The position numbers and the translations under genes are program-made. The notes below the pieces were generated by a model. The model made no database searches and was not told where the DNA came from. It was given only the letters and a program-made list of their open reading frames with translations. This document shows positions 10,758 to 22,900 of a DNA stretch of 64,000 bases, piece after piece (positions within the stretch are counted from its first letter, which is position 1; every line of letters starts with the position of its first letter). The DNA is from Heterohyrax brucei (Eukaryota; Chordata; Mammalia; Hyracoidea; Procaviidae), in NCBI GenBank assembly GCA_028571685.1, contig CM053140.1:23727501-23791500 (forward strand), written 5' to 3'.

Positions 10758-11204
10758 AGATGGCTGACTAAGTGTTACATATGTACATCCTGCCTAACTA
10801 TTGGATTTTTTTTTTTATTTGAAAGAACCAAATACAGCTCTTAACCATGGTGGCATCTCTTCCTAAAACACTTCTGAGCACGCCCGCCCCTTCACTGCTT
10901 AAGCAATCACACTGTCTCTGTCAGTAGTCTGTGGGCTGTGGGTGTTAAATGAATGACAGGTGTGAAATTAGGCCTGTGGCTGCCAGTGCTGTGAGTAAAG
11001 CTCTAGGATCCAGGAGAGGTGTTTTAAGCCTTAGCTTTGGGGACCAGGTAGGCATCCCTGAGGGGTGACATGGAAAGGGGCCCCAAAGCTGGAGTGCACA
11101 TTAATCACAGTGTTGTGCGTTGCTTCTGTGGTTCCTCAGTACGTCATAACCCTCGCCCCACGTGGCCACAAGTTCTTTCTGCCTTAGCCCCAATTTGGGG
11201 GAAG

Positions 11205-11835
11205 GATGTTTTGTGTATGTGTACATGAAAATACATAGAACAAAACACGCCATCTCAACCATTTCTGCATGTTACACTGATTGCATTCTTCAAGTTGTGC
11301 CACTGTCCTTTTCCAAATCACTCTGCCACTATGAACATAACTGAGTGCCCACAAGCAAAAATTCCCTCTTCCTCCCACCTCTGGTAACTGGTCATTACCT
11401 TTGGTTTCTAGTTGGAAGCCTTGGTGGTGCAGTGGTTAAGTGCTACGTCTACTAACCAAATGGTCAGCAGTTTAAATCTGTCAGGCACTTCTTGGAAACT
11501 TGAGCAATTCTACCATCTTATAGGGTCGCCATGAGTTGGCAGCAACTTGACGGCAGTGGGATTGGTTTTTGTATATATTTGCTTATTTTATGTAAGGAAG
11601 ATCACACAGTATTGTGACTTTTGTGACTGAATGATTTTGCCCAGCATGATGTCAAGGTTTGTCCTTGTGGCATGTATCAAGGCTTCCCTTTGTGGCTGAG
11701 TAGTATTTCATCATGTGTGTCTACCACATTGTGTTTAGTCATTCAACCACTGATAGATATTTAGGTGGTTTTCCCCATTTGGCTATTGTGAAAAATACTG
11801 CAGTCAACATTGGTGTATAGGAGAGTTGCTTTTTA
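11205..11835 (-). repeat. LINE-1 3'-end piece, antisense, split by a SINE
   Basis: Sequence such as CATGTATCAAGGCTTCCCTT, GGCTGAGTAGTATTTCATCA and GCTATTGTGAAAAATACTGC is the familiar antisense L1 3'-end text in mammals. It is interrupted at 11412-11571 by a sense AfroSINE. Subfamily not determined. Confidence 0.6.
11412..11571 (+). repeat. AfroSINE-type SINE inside LINE-1
   Basis: GCCTTGGTGGTGCAGTGGTT head, GGTCAGCAGTTTAAATC block and GTCGCCATGAGTTGGCAGC end. L1-like sequence continues on both sides, so the SINE inserted later. Confidence 0.88.
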
Positions 11836-12112
11836 AAAACATTTTATCATGGAGAATTCCTATCATAGACAAGCAAGTAGAGAGAATCATAAAATAAGTA
11901 CACATCTATCATCAATTAACAACTCATGACCTGTCTCTTCAGCTATAGCCCCATCACCACCAGGCCCTATTCCCCATGTTTGCTCCTTACTTTCCCTTTG
12001 AATTATGGTGGAGCACATCCTGAACATTAGAGCAATTGATCTGTTAATAGGAGTGTTTCAGCCAGTTTCTTCAAAGTGTGTGGATTTCAAAACAGTGCCA
12101 TTATTGCATTTA

Positions 12113-12282
12113 GAGCCCCTGGGTGGTGCAATCAGTGAAGGAACTTAACTGGTAACTGAAAGGTTCAAGTTCATTCAAAAGTGCCTCCCAAGAAAGGCCT
12201 TCTGTATGTCTAGCCACTGAAAACCCTATGGAGCACAGTTATACTCACATGGTGTTGCCCTGCGTTGAAGTTGACAGTAACT
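12113..12282 (+). repeat. AfroSINE-type SINE, sense
   Basis: GCCCCTGGGTGGTGCAATCA head, GTAACTGAAAGGTTCAAGTT block and CTATGGAGCACAGTTATACT block. Confidence 0.82.
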
Positions 12283-12730
12283 GATCCTTTATTACAGCTA
12301 AAAAATGGATGATCCTTAGCATCAAAAAGGAAATCAGCAGCAGCACACTTAAAAATTGTTTTAAATGAAGCAGAGCAAAAAGTGTATAGGTCCTGATGCA
12401 TTTTCACAAACACCACGTGTCTGCCTTCTTTTGTCTGTCAAATTGGCTCTTAGAAATTATGGGATGTCCCTGGCAGTGCTTTCAACACTTTCAGAGAGTG
12501 CTGAGGACACAGCTGGTGCCTGGCTGTGATACTGCAGGATCTCCAGAGTCCAGAATGAGCCATGAGGACTTTAGAGGCAAAGTTCCAGAATCAGGGGACT
12601 TGAGCAAGTCATGAATTCTAAAATTCAGTTTGCTTTTAAATGGGGGATAAAAAGAGCTGCTCAAGGAGTTAGAGGGCATATATGAGATGATGAACAATAC
12701 AAATAATGTTTGTTACATATAATACACATG

Positions 12731-12921
12731 TACAGTATGTTGCAGTTGGTGTTGACTCTATTCCAACTCATGGTGGCTCCATGTGTGCACAGTGACCCCA
12801 GGTGTGCAGAGTAGAACTACCCTATAAGATTTTCAAGGCTGTGACCCTTTGGCAGCAGATCTTCAGGCCTGCCTTCTGAGGTGTCCCCCTGGGTGAGTTT
12901 GAACCAAGCTTTTGGCCAGAG
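12731..12921 (-). repeat. AfroSINE-type SINE, antisense, long variant
   Basis: GGTGTTGACTCTATTCCAACT, GCAGAGTAGAACTACCCTAT, then a GATTTTCAAGGCTGTGACC insert-type middle and a GGTGAGTTTGAACC end. This is the variant with the extra TTTTCAA...TCTTCAGGCCTGCCTTC middle. Confidence 0.75.
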
Positions 12922-12931
12922 AAAAAAAATT

Positions 12932-13085
12932 TGCTTTGAAGTCTATTCTGACTCATAGTGACCCTGTTGGACACAGTAGAGCTGTCCCATAGGGTTTCCA
13001 AAGAGCACCCAGTGGACTTGAAGTCAAACTGCTGATTGTTTGGTTGGCAGCCAATCTTTTAACCAGTGTCACCAAGGCTTCTTTC
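12932..13085 (-). repeat. AfroSINE-type SINE, antisense
   Basis: GACTCATAGTGACCCTGTTG, CATAGGGTTTCCAAAGAGCA and AACCAGTGTCACCAAGGC blocks, directly following another antisense copy. Confidence 0.83.
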
Positions 13086-13456
13086 AGCCTGTAGTCATGC
13101 TTAAGTGCTGTTTGTACCACCGAGGTACTCTTTATATACATTATAACCATACAAATATGTAAACATTAATTATAGAATGCAACAAGTAGGTGCACCAGGC
13201 ATTGTACTGATTTTACTATCACAAAAATATAACACAAATGTGCCTTTTTTCACATGTACGATTTAGTGACCTCAATTATATTAATCATGTTGTACAACTT
13301 GAACTGATTTCTTTACACATGGTCACATTAAGCGTTTAATGTGGGTCCAGCATCGTGGCACTTGGTTACGATTTCTTCATTCCTGCATGGCTGGCCGTGC
13401 TCATTTCAGAGCTGAAGTTCAGAGAAGTTAAGAAACTTATGCCAGGTTTGCACATC

Positions 13457-13505
13457 ATATAAGGTCGCAATGAGTCGGAGTTGACTCGACAGCAACGGTT
13501 TTAGT
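13457..13505 (+). repeat. AfroSINE 3' end fragment, sense
   Basis: Only the terminal AAGGTCGCAATGAGTCGGAG and TTGACTCGACAGCAACGG blocks remain. It lies just upstream of the AKAP8L CpG-rich promoter. Confidence 0.75.
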
Positions 13506-13669
13506 TATTTCTTAAATGGGTGGAGGAGCTATGGCCCGAGATGTTATTGCACCGAGGCCCTGTCTCCCTCTGGTGGGCACAAGCGCTCCTCACATTCGTC
13601 CAAACTTGGGCCTCGGGCCTTTCCGTAGCGGGCAGCTCCACCCTCGTCGATCCCATAGGAGTCTGTCTC

Positions 13670-13959
13670 TAACCGCAGCCAATCACCGTAGGCGTAGGAA
13701 ACCAGGGGGCGGGAGTAGGGCGGGGCCCCCTAGATTGGCGTTATCTTCAGCCTCTGGAATGAGGGAAGTTGGAGATAGATAATCCAGTTGTCCAATAAAT
13801 GTGAAGCCAGGTGCTGGTGATCACCAATGCGGACAAGAGGCGGGGCTGGGCTGTGGGTAGAAGGGGCTCAGGGGACTGTCGCCGCTGTTGCGGTGTTGGG
13901 CTCGCGGAGCAGCTGCTAAGAATCCGGGGGCAGTGTCCGCCGCCGCCGCCGCCGCCGCC
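13670..13959 (+). promoter_or_regulatory. AKAP8L: AKAP8L CpG-island promoter and 5' UTR
   Basis: GC-rich, CpG-dense stretch before the AKAP8L start. Visible elements: CCAAT at 13679-13683, a GC box GGGCGGGGC at 13718-13726, reverse CCAAT (ATTGG) at 13734-13738, CCAAT at 13824-13828 and a GC box at 13838-13847. No TATA box in a convincing position. The transcription start is not determined. CpG density continues into intron 1 to about 14350. Confidence 0.75.
13937..13959 (+). repeat. AKAP8L: (CCG)7 triplet repeat next to the start codon
   Basis: Seven CCG units plus CC directly abut the ATG at 13960, giving a GCCGCC Kozak context. Likely in the 5' UTR. Confidence 0.9.
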
Positions 13960-13972
13960 ATGAGCTACACAG
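13960..13972 (+). CDS. AKAP8L: AKAP8L exon 1
   Basis: ATG AGC TAC ACA plus one base, then donor GTACGT at 13973. It encodes MSYT and the first base of Gly, the usual start of AKAP8L. Only 13 coding bases, phase 1. Confidence 0.93.
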
Positions 13973-16900
13973 GTACGTCCTGGCAGGTTACGAGGCCAGT
14001 CCTCGGCTGAGGGCAGCAGGGGAATGTGGCAGGGCCAAGCCGGGCTCCCCCGCGCCTCCCCAGCCAGGTCACTGACCGATCTGTGGCCACAAAATGGCGC
14101 CACGGCCCGTAGCGTCAGGTGGCGCCCGTACGCCTTGGCGCCCTCGTTCTTTGTGTTCTCAGGCTCGCGTCCCGGGCCCTGGATGCCTGAGGCCACAGCT
14201 CCTGCGATCGAGTTCGGGGGCCTGGGGTCTCGGCGCCTGAGGTTCCTCCCTAACCAACCGCTGCTGCCTCGTTGTCTCAGGTCGATCCTTAGGCCAGGTC
14301 GCCACTCTTCAAGCTTCGGATCTAAAACCGGCCAGCAGGTCCGGTCGCCGGCCGGTCCTTCGCGTTGTGTCTCTGTAAAATGCCGCAGCACCCCTCCTCC
14401 CCATACACACATCCTTAACACCCTATCGCGTGCCCAGGGCTGGGAGAGGCGCCAGGCATCAGAGAAACAAATACCTGAAAGGTTTGAGCTAGGACGGCGC
14501 CCTCGGGCCAGGTCTGGCGTAGCCTCGTGGAGGAGTTAGGGTTGGCTTCCTTGCCAGTGTCTTCAGTGTGTACCAGATTTGCTGTGTCTGTGCTTAGTGC
14601 CTGTTGCTTTTTAGTAGATGCCGACTTACGGCGACCCCATGTACTTAAGTGGAATTGCTCCATAGGATTTTCAAAGGCTGTGACCTTTTGGAAGCAGATC
14701 AACAGGCCTTTCTTCCAAGGCGACTCTGGGTGGCTTTGAATCACAGACCTTTTAGGTTAGTAGTGGAGAGCTTAAACGTTTGGGCCACTAAGGACTCCTG
14801 AAGTGTGTCCAAAGAACAACAAACAGTTTAGTTTCCCTTGAGTTCACTCTGACTCTTGGTGACCCCCCTACCCCCTGCCATGTACAAAGCGTAGGAGCAC
14901 GTCACCAGGACTTTCTTCCAGTGTGTTACTGGGTGGACTGGAGCAGCCAACCTTTTGGTTAATAGTTGATTGCTTAACTATTTGCATCACCCAAAGACCT
15001 AGTGGTGTCACGTGGGCACGGATGATACTGGCAAAAAATTCATCAAGCATCTGATAGGCGAAGGGCAGTTCTCAGTGAGCACAACGATTCATCCTGGGGA
15101 GGGCAGTCCATAGGGTGGCTAGAGTCATCTGTGAAGACTGACAGAACAAAGAGGAGTGAGGCTGCCTGACCCAGGGAGAAGTGCAGGGGCAGCAATGTGC
15201 TTGGTGCTGTACGCTGCTCAGCCAAGGAGCCAACGGGAGCGGAACAAAGGAGAGTGTGGCTGAGGAGATGGAGAGGGGCCACAGATATGCCTGAGTGATT
15301 GTAAGACTGCTCTGGGTGAAGCCCAGAGGCCACGTGCCTGAATTTGCCTTGGCAGCGACAGATGCAGCTTCCTACCCGGGAGCCGGAGATGGGGCCTCCG
15401 GGTTGATGGGGATATCAAAGGCTTGAGTGTGTGTGGTTGCTGGGCAACCTGCATTCTACAGAGTATGTGCAGAGCCAAGAAGAGGCCTGGGCCTCTTGAG
15501 CTCCACTGCCGGCTGCTTTATGGCTCTAGGCAGAAAGGCTGATGGTTAGAGTCCACCCCGGGGCACCTCAGAAGAAATTGCTGGTGATCTTCTGGAAAGT
15601 CAGCAATTGAAACCCTTGAAGAGACAATGGGATGGGTCCCTATGAATAGGAGCTGACTTCACAGCAACTGATTAGGCAGAAAGGTGGTGCCAGTCCTTCT
15701 TCCGCTGGCTCCCAGATTAGGAGTTTGGCAAGATCCCCAGCTTTTCTAGCAACCATCCCTTAGCTCAATAGTTCTCAGCTAGGGGTGCTACTGCGACAAT
15801 GTCTGGAGATATTTTTGGGTGTCACAACTGGGGGTGGGGACGTGACTGGCATCTAGTGGGTAGCAGCCAGAAGAACTAGAAAAACCATCACTGTCAAATT
15901 ATCTCTGACTCCCGGTGGCCTCTTGTTGTCAGACTAGAACAGCACTCCATAGCGTTTTCAGTGGCTGATATTACAGAAGCAGATTACCAGGTCTTCCTTC
16001 TGAGACAGATTTGAACTACCAACCTTTCAGTTAGCAGTTAAGCACTTAACCCTTTGCACCACCCAGGGATAATCAGGAATGCTACTAAATGTCCTGCAGT
16101 GCACACACAGGCACACCACCATACCCCACTCCAGCCCTGTCGGTAGAGTCGAGCATCCCTTATCAATTGTGATCCTCTTGGCCAAGTTTTCCTGAGAATG
16201 GAAGCCAGTTCTGTGGTTATTAGGGACAGGACTGCTGAAGAAACCCAAAATGAGTGGTTAGGTGCTGTGGAGTAGCTGCTTCTTATCAGAGGGGAGGAAA
16301 CATACCTACAAAGGCCCAGCAATTTGTGACTGAGGTCTTTACGACCACTAATTACCAAGCTAAATTCTATGTCTACATGTCACAGGCCGTAATTCTAGTT
16401 TTGGTTGTGTACTAAGGTAGCTACACTAATGATTAAGTTTCCCTTGACTTTCCAAACTACAAACCTCATAGCTTTATAATGTGAATCTTTTTGAGGGAGA
16501 CTACTAAAGTCAAAGGAATTGTAAGTCATGTTCCAGAAAACATTTGCCTTTTAGGATTGTTTTTGGAGGCCCTGAGGCAAATGTTACCATTCTTAAGCAT
16601 AGAAGATGATTAAAAGTTATCTCTTTGTTAACTCCTGATTTTTGGATTCAGTTACTTGTGTTAATTCTGGATTCACCCAGCAGGGGCGAAGTGGTTACAT
16701 CCCACCTTTATTGCTAACTGCTTGGTAAGGATCAGCATGAATTCAGTCCCCCAAATGGAGAAATAGATCCAGTCCTCACCTTCCCACTTCTCCATCCTTC
16801 TTGCCAGGTGTGACATGCTTTCTTCACCCCAGTCACCCGGAGCCGGGTCAGACCTAAGTTAGACAGACACCGTCTTTCAGAGGAGCTTCCCATGCAGCAT

Positions 16901-19900
16901 TTCTTATTACTTTGACCCTAGCAACCCAGAGCTGGGTCAAAGTTCACATGTTAGATGGGCACCTTCTTTCAGTCTGTCAAGCAGGCAGATATATGCCAGT
17001 CCCTAATGGCTCTCACTAGTCCTGTGGGTTCTGTTAATTTGCTGGAGTGACTCACAGTACACCATATTATGGCTGCAGATTTATGGCAGCTAAAAAGGAT
17101 ATATAGTGTGAGGTCTGGGAGGGGTCATAATGCAAAGCTTCCATGTCCCAAAGTGGGGACAGACACGGTCATAGTCACACATGCATGGTCACCAACCAGG
17201 GAGCTTCTCTGAGTCTCAAGGCTCAGGGCTCTTATCAGCCTTACCATGCACTGGCCCCCAAGTAGGCACTCTTGGTCTGGTCAGCCCGCATTCATTATCC
17301 TCAGGTGTTGGTTATACTAGAAAGAACCCGTAACAAAAACCAGGTGAGTCCATACCTCATACTTGGAAAAGGAAGATCCATCTCTGTCAAGAAAGAGGAA
17401 GTGGGACAATGGCAAAATCCAGAATCAGGCCTTCAAACGAAGATCTGAAATGCTCTGAATCTATGTGTAAACCCATCCCTGATTGTTTTTGAATAGATTC
17501 CAACTTATAATGACCCTGTAGGACAGAGCAGAACTGCCTCATACAGTTTCCAAGGAGCAGCTGATAGATTTGAACCACTGATCTTTCTGTTAGCAGCTGT
17601 TTCCTGAGGTTTTAACCACTGTGCCACCTCAGTCTTTGTGTAAGGAAAAAACCCACTGCTACTACGTCGATTCCAACTCACAGTAACCCTGTAGGGCAGA
17701 GTAGAACTGCTCCATAGAGTTTCTAAGGAGTGCCTGGGGGATTTAAACTGCTGGCCTGTCAGCAGATGTAGCACTTAACTACCACCCCACCAGGGTTTCT
17801 AAGTCTTTGTATAGGAACACTGAAACACAAAATGCATACTGGTGACCAAAAGAAGGTGGCTTGATGTATTATAAATTAAACAAACAAACAAACAGAAAAC
17901 CATTGCCGTTGAGTCCATTCCAGTTTATAGTGACCGTATAGGACAGAGTATAACTGTCTTGATACGATTTCAAAGGAACACCTGGTAGATTCAAACTGCA
18001 GCTGTAGTTTTTAACCACTACACCAACAGGGTTTCCATTTACCAATAGTTGTGTGGTAAATCACCCCCAAATCTAGTCATTTAAAACATCAGTAGGCATT
18101 TATCATCTCACATGGTTTCTGTGAGTAGGGAGTATGCAAGTTGCTTAGCTGGGTTCTGCCTTGGGATCTCTCATGAAGCTGCGTTGAGGATGTCAGTCGG
18201 GATGGATTTATCTAAGGGCCCACCCCAACTGGGTCACTCAGTGGCTGGCAGGTCAGTGCTGGCTATTTGTCCGTCACCACAGGGACTGCTCATCGTCCAT
18301 AGGGCTGCTAGAGTGCCCTCACCATGATGCCTGGCGCCCTCACCTTTAGTGTACCAAGAGAGCAAGGCGGAAGCCTCAGAAGCCACACTCCGTCACTCAG
18401 CTGTATCTTACTGCTGGTGTGGTCAGCCCTGTTGACTGGGTGGAAACCTGTAGTGTTAAGAGACAGGTGTTGTTGGAGGCCGATTCCTCCACTACCCTGG
18501 GCTCAGACACTGGAGGTTGGAGCCAACCTAATCCCAGTTGTCATTCAAAGAATTCTCTTTATTTAAAAAAAAAAAAAACAAAAACACAGAATAAGATGGA
18601 GCAGTTTTTTGTATCTTTAAGCTAAAAATATGTGAGGTGGCCAAAGCGAGGGGCTGTGTTGCATAATCATAAGTCCGTGGTCTGACCATTAGCTTTGCAG
18701 GGGCAGAAACTAGCTTGTTTTATATGTAGCACCCGATGCTGAAAGACAGGGATGATTCATGAGCTAGCCACCAGTGCATTTCCAACAGGAATTCGTAACT
18801 GGCTGCCCTGGAGACAGTATCCTGGAGCAGAATATTAACGTGGGGAGCATGGGGTTAGGCACAGCTGGCCACTGGGTTCTAAGGTTTGATGGGCAGTCTT
18901 GTCTTTTTACCAGGGAAGATTCAGAGCCTGGGTGCTGCCAACTGTGAAGATGTTCAGCTGCTACCTAGAAGGCTGGGGGTTCAGGTTCACTAGAGGTGCT
19001 CCCAGGAAGGGCCTGGCTGCCTGCTTCAGAAAAACCAGTGGTTGAAAACCAAGGCACGCAGTTCTACTTTGACGCATAAGGAGGTGTCACAAGTCAGAAT
19101 GGACTGGCTGGCAGTGGGTTTTTCCTGATACACCTAAATCTTTTGCCTGCTGCATCGCTGGCGTACTCCCGCCGGGCTGCCGTAGGCTTCCATTGGCAGC
19201 TACAGTATTTGCAAACCAGATTGCTCCAGTCCTGGGGTCCTTTTGCTAGTGGCTCTGTTGTTGAGCAAACAGGTTTCCCAAAGCTGCCTGAGGAAAACAG
19301 TTGGAAGAGGCAGGTGTTAGGGACCTCTTACACCGTGAGGCTGCCCCTACAGGCAAACTCTTCGGAAGAATACTTTTAACAATGCTAAGCATTAGTGTTC
19401 AGTGCTTAGAACTTGGCCGTCTCAGGAAGATCCAGGGCCCAGCAGGGAATCCATTCTCTTGGGCCTGCATTAGAGAGGCTGAAAAAGGGTGGATTTGTTT
19501 GTATACTTTCCGTGTTCTTCTTGTGTACCTGGCCTGGGTTCCTAGCTGTTTGAAAGTAGTATGAAGTGTGAGTTTCCATCCCTTTATTTGTAGCCCTTGC
19601 AGCTGGATGTAGTACAGAATTTTTGCTTAAGACTTCCCCCTCGTGAATTGTGGAGCAACACCCTGTAATTAGACGTGCTATTTTTGTGCCAAATGGGATA
19701 AATAAAAGGTTGTAAATGTCCTCACAGCTCAGTCTTGCCACATAAGGAGTTTGGTAACACATTTGTGGGAAATACTTTGTTTCAGACCTTTTTGGATCTT
19801 GGAGTTCCAAATTAAGGGATTGTGGGCCTGTGCCACTGATAGAGCTGGGCTGACATAATGCCTGTAATGTTTCTACACCCTGCAAGGGACTAAGACAGAG

Positions 19901-22900
19901 TCATGTTGTCACCAACGTTGTTGCTAGGTCTTAAAAGTGAATGGTTACCAAGAAGGAAGGCCCCTGATGTGTGTGGGCAATTCAAAACAACAACGACAAA
20001 ACAGTTTGTAAATACATTGTCGTGGAATCACTGGCTTTAGTTTTCCAGGGGTTATGAGTTGCTTCTGGTGGGGGTATGCAAGTATTGCCTCTACTAGTAT
20101 CCATCATAATTTCAGTGCTTGCAGATGAGTAATTTAAAACGTGTACTTTTTTGTTGTTTGTTTGTTTTATTATGACTGAGTGAAAATGTACATTTCCGTA
20201 TAAATTTACATGCCCACCTATATGCAGCTTCCACTGCTCTCCCTGCCTGGTGACAGCACACTATTCCTCTCTGCTCCGTGCATGTCTCATCCTCCCAGCA
20301 GTCTCCTTTCCCCTCCTCTCCACCCACTCTCCTTCCTCCAGCCAGACGTCATTAGGATGATATCCTATAGATGCATAGAACCATAAAGTGCATCCAATAT
20401 GTGGTTACTCTGCATCGCCGAGTCCAATCCATTGGTGTACGAAGAGTGGACCTTCGTTATGATTTATGGGCAACGGCAGCATCAGGGCAAGGGGCCATGC
20501 TCCCAGGGGAACCCCAAAACCACTGGACCATCAGTTGCAGTCTTTTAGTGGAGATCTCAGAGTGCACCCCTTTTTACTCTTGTGTTGCCAGTGAGACTCA
20601 ACTTAGTGAGCTCCATCGCGGCTATCACTGGTGGTGGCCGGGCACCCTCCAGTTCTTCCGGTCCCAAGTCGATGTAGGCACCCACTGATGTGGGTCTGTC
20701 TATCTTCTTGGTTATCTTTACCCTGTGTTATTTTGGTCCTGCTGAGTTGAAAACATGTATTTTTTAAATCATGTTTTAACCCAAGGTGAGCACTTGGTTT
20801 AAAGTCAGCAATGTCTCATACAGGTTTGAGTTCTCCTGCCTTGAGAAATGGTTTGGAAGTGGACAAAATAAGAAATAATGTTATTATATATCATACTTAC
20901 TTTTCCCTTTAAGTGTGCTAGCTCCAAATAATTCTAAACAGTAATACAATATACGTTTTTTTGTTTTTTTAAATGGGAAAATGCCAAAAAAAATAACGCA
21001 ATTTCTGTTTAGGATTTGGAGCAGAAAAAGGATATTATATGCTATATTGACATCATTTCAAAAATAACCTCCACCTTTGTTTGAACTGGACTTGGTTCAC
21101 CACCTTAGTTAGTGCAATGTTAATTTGGGCAGTCATTTATCAAAAGAGGTTACTAATTTACAGTGTTTTAAAAACATCGTAGCCTCTGGTATAGCTAGAA
21201 GGTCCCTGGGTGGAGCAAGTGGTTTGTGATCAAGTGCTGATCTAGAGGTTAGTAGTTCCAGACCCACCCAGTAATACTGCAGAAGAACGGTCTAGTGCAC
21301 TGTTTCCATAGTGATTACCGATGAGAAAACCCCTTGAAGCGTCATTCTGCTCTGTAACATAAGGGGTCCCCATGGTCAGAATTGACTTGATGGCAGTGGG
21401 TTGGGTTTGGTCAGATGTCATGTAGCAAGTTAAGCCTAGTCTCCTTTTCTGTTGATTAATATATATATTTTGTAGGGGTAATTAATAGTTGGTTTGAACT
21501 CACCAGTGGAGCCATGGAAGAGAGGCCTGGCGATCTCGCCATAAAGATTACAGCCAAGAGAACTCTGTGGAGCACATCTCTACTCATGGGGTTACCATGA
21601 GTCAGAAGCAATATGCACAGCAACAGTTTTGGTTAATTTTGGTGTTAAAAGTGTAGTTTTTGCTGGCTTTCGATGGAGGGGTTAGCCTGCCAGCCAGTCC
21701 ACACTGGGACTGGGTGGTCTGTGGTAATTTCCATGTGGCTGTTGGAAGAATTAACTCTGCTCTGTGCATACATTTAGGATTTGTCCAGGGATCTGAAACC
21801 ACTTTGCAGTCAACTTATTCAGACACCAGTGCGCAGCCTACCTGTGATTACGGTAAGTGAGCTCCTGTAGTAACCATATGGAGCGTGGGCCTCTTCCTCC
21901 ACTACCTCCAGGACAGTTACAGGAAGATGCCTGGGCTGCTGAGTAAGCGAAATTCTTGGGACGGAACATGACTGTTTTAACATTTTATACAAGTATGTAT
22001 TATTGTGATTATGTGAAAGTTACAATCCAAGTCAGTTTGCCAAGCAAAACTACAGTGTTGGCTTTAGTACTGGTCTCAGCTCTGGGCTAGCAGCAAGTCC
22101 AGGGGCCGTGTTCTCAAGGGGCCCTCCAGGCTGTTAGGCCATCAAGTCTGGTCTTCTAATAGAGTTCTTGATCTGCACACCCGTTTTCTTGTGCCGTGTC
22201 AGGATCTACATGTTGTGTTCCCTGATAGAGCTGTCTTTGGGGTGGCTGGGCACCATCTCATTCTTCTACTTTCATGCTGATACAGTCTCTGGATCACGTG
22301 GACATTTCTGTCTGTTGGGCTCATATTTTCCTCATGTCTTTGATGTTCTTGGTTTTCATCTGCTCCAGGTGGGCTGGGACGGACTGATGTTCCTTAGATG
22401 GCAGCTTGCTGTCTTTTTAGACCCCAGGTGCCTGTGTTGTTTATTTGACAAAATATCTGGGAGGGACTAGGAGGAAGAGCTGCCCATCGAGTCCAAGTGA
22501 CTGGTCTAAGGGAAAAGCAAGCTGTTAACTGACCCCAGGTACTGCTTCTGAGCTCTGTGCCCCTATGAAAGTTGAGAGATTGGTACCTTTCAAAGGACAG
22601 ACGTTCTTAATTTTGGAGAATGCCAACTTACCAGTCGTTTCTGTAATGGAACATGATGTTGGTGTTGTATTTTAAGAAATCCCTGCCTCACCCTAGGTCA
22701 CAGAGATTTACTGCTAAGTTATCTTTTAGGTGTTTTATATTTCTGATCTATTTTGAGTTAATTTTTGTGTTAAGATGAGGGGTGTAGGTCAAGCTTCAAT
22801 TTTATTTTTTGCATATGGATATGCAGTTGTTCCAGCACCGTTTGCTGAAAAGACTGTCCTTTCTCTGTTGAGTTACCTCTGCACCTTTGCTGAGAGTCAG

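Larger units (their letters stand above)
9631..13669. other. WIZ-AKAP8L intergenic region
   Basis: About 4 kb with no recognised gene. It holds several AfroSINE copies, a tRNA-Gly-headed SINE and a split antisense LINE-1 piece, listed separately. Nothing is recognised in about 9650-10190 or 13100-13450. Confidence 0.7.
13973..21777 (+). other. AKAP8L: AKAP8L intron 1
   Basis: 7.8 kb. The first about 400 bases remain CpG-rich. The rest holds many AfroSINEs, a MER5A-like element, LTR-like pieces and an antisense LINE-1 piece, listed separately. No coding exon recognised. Confidence 0.8.
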
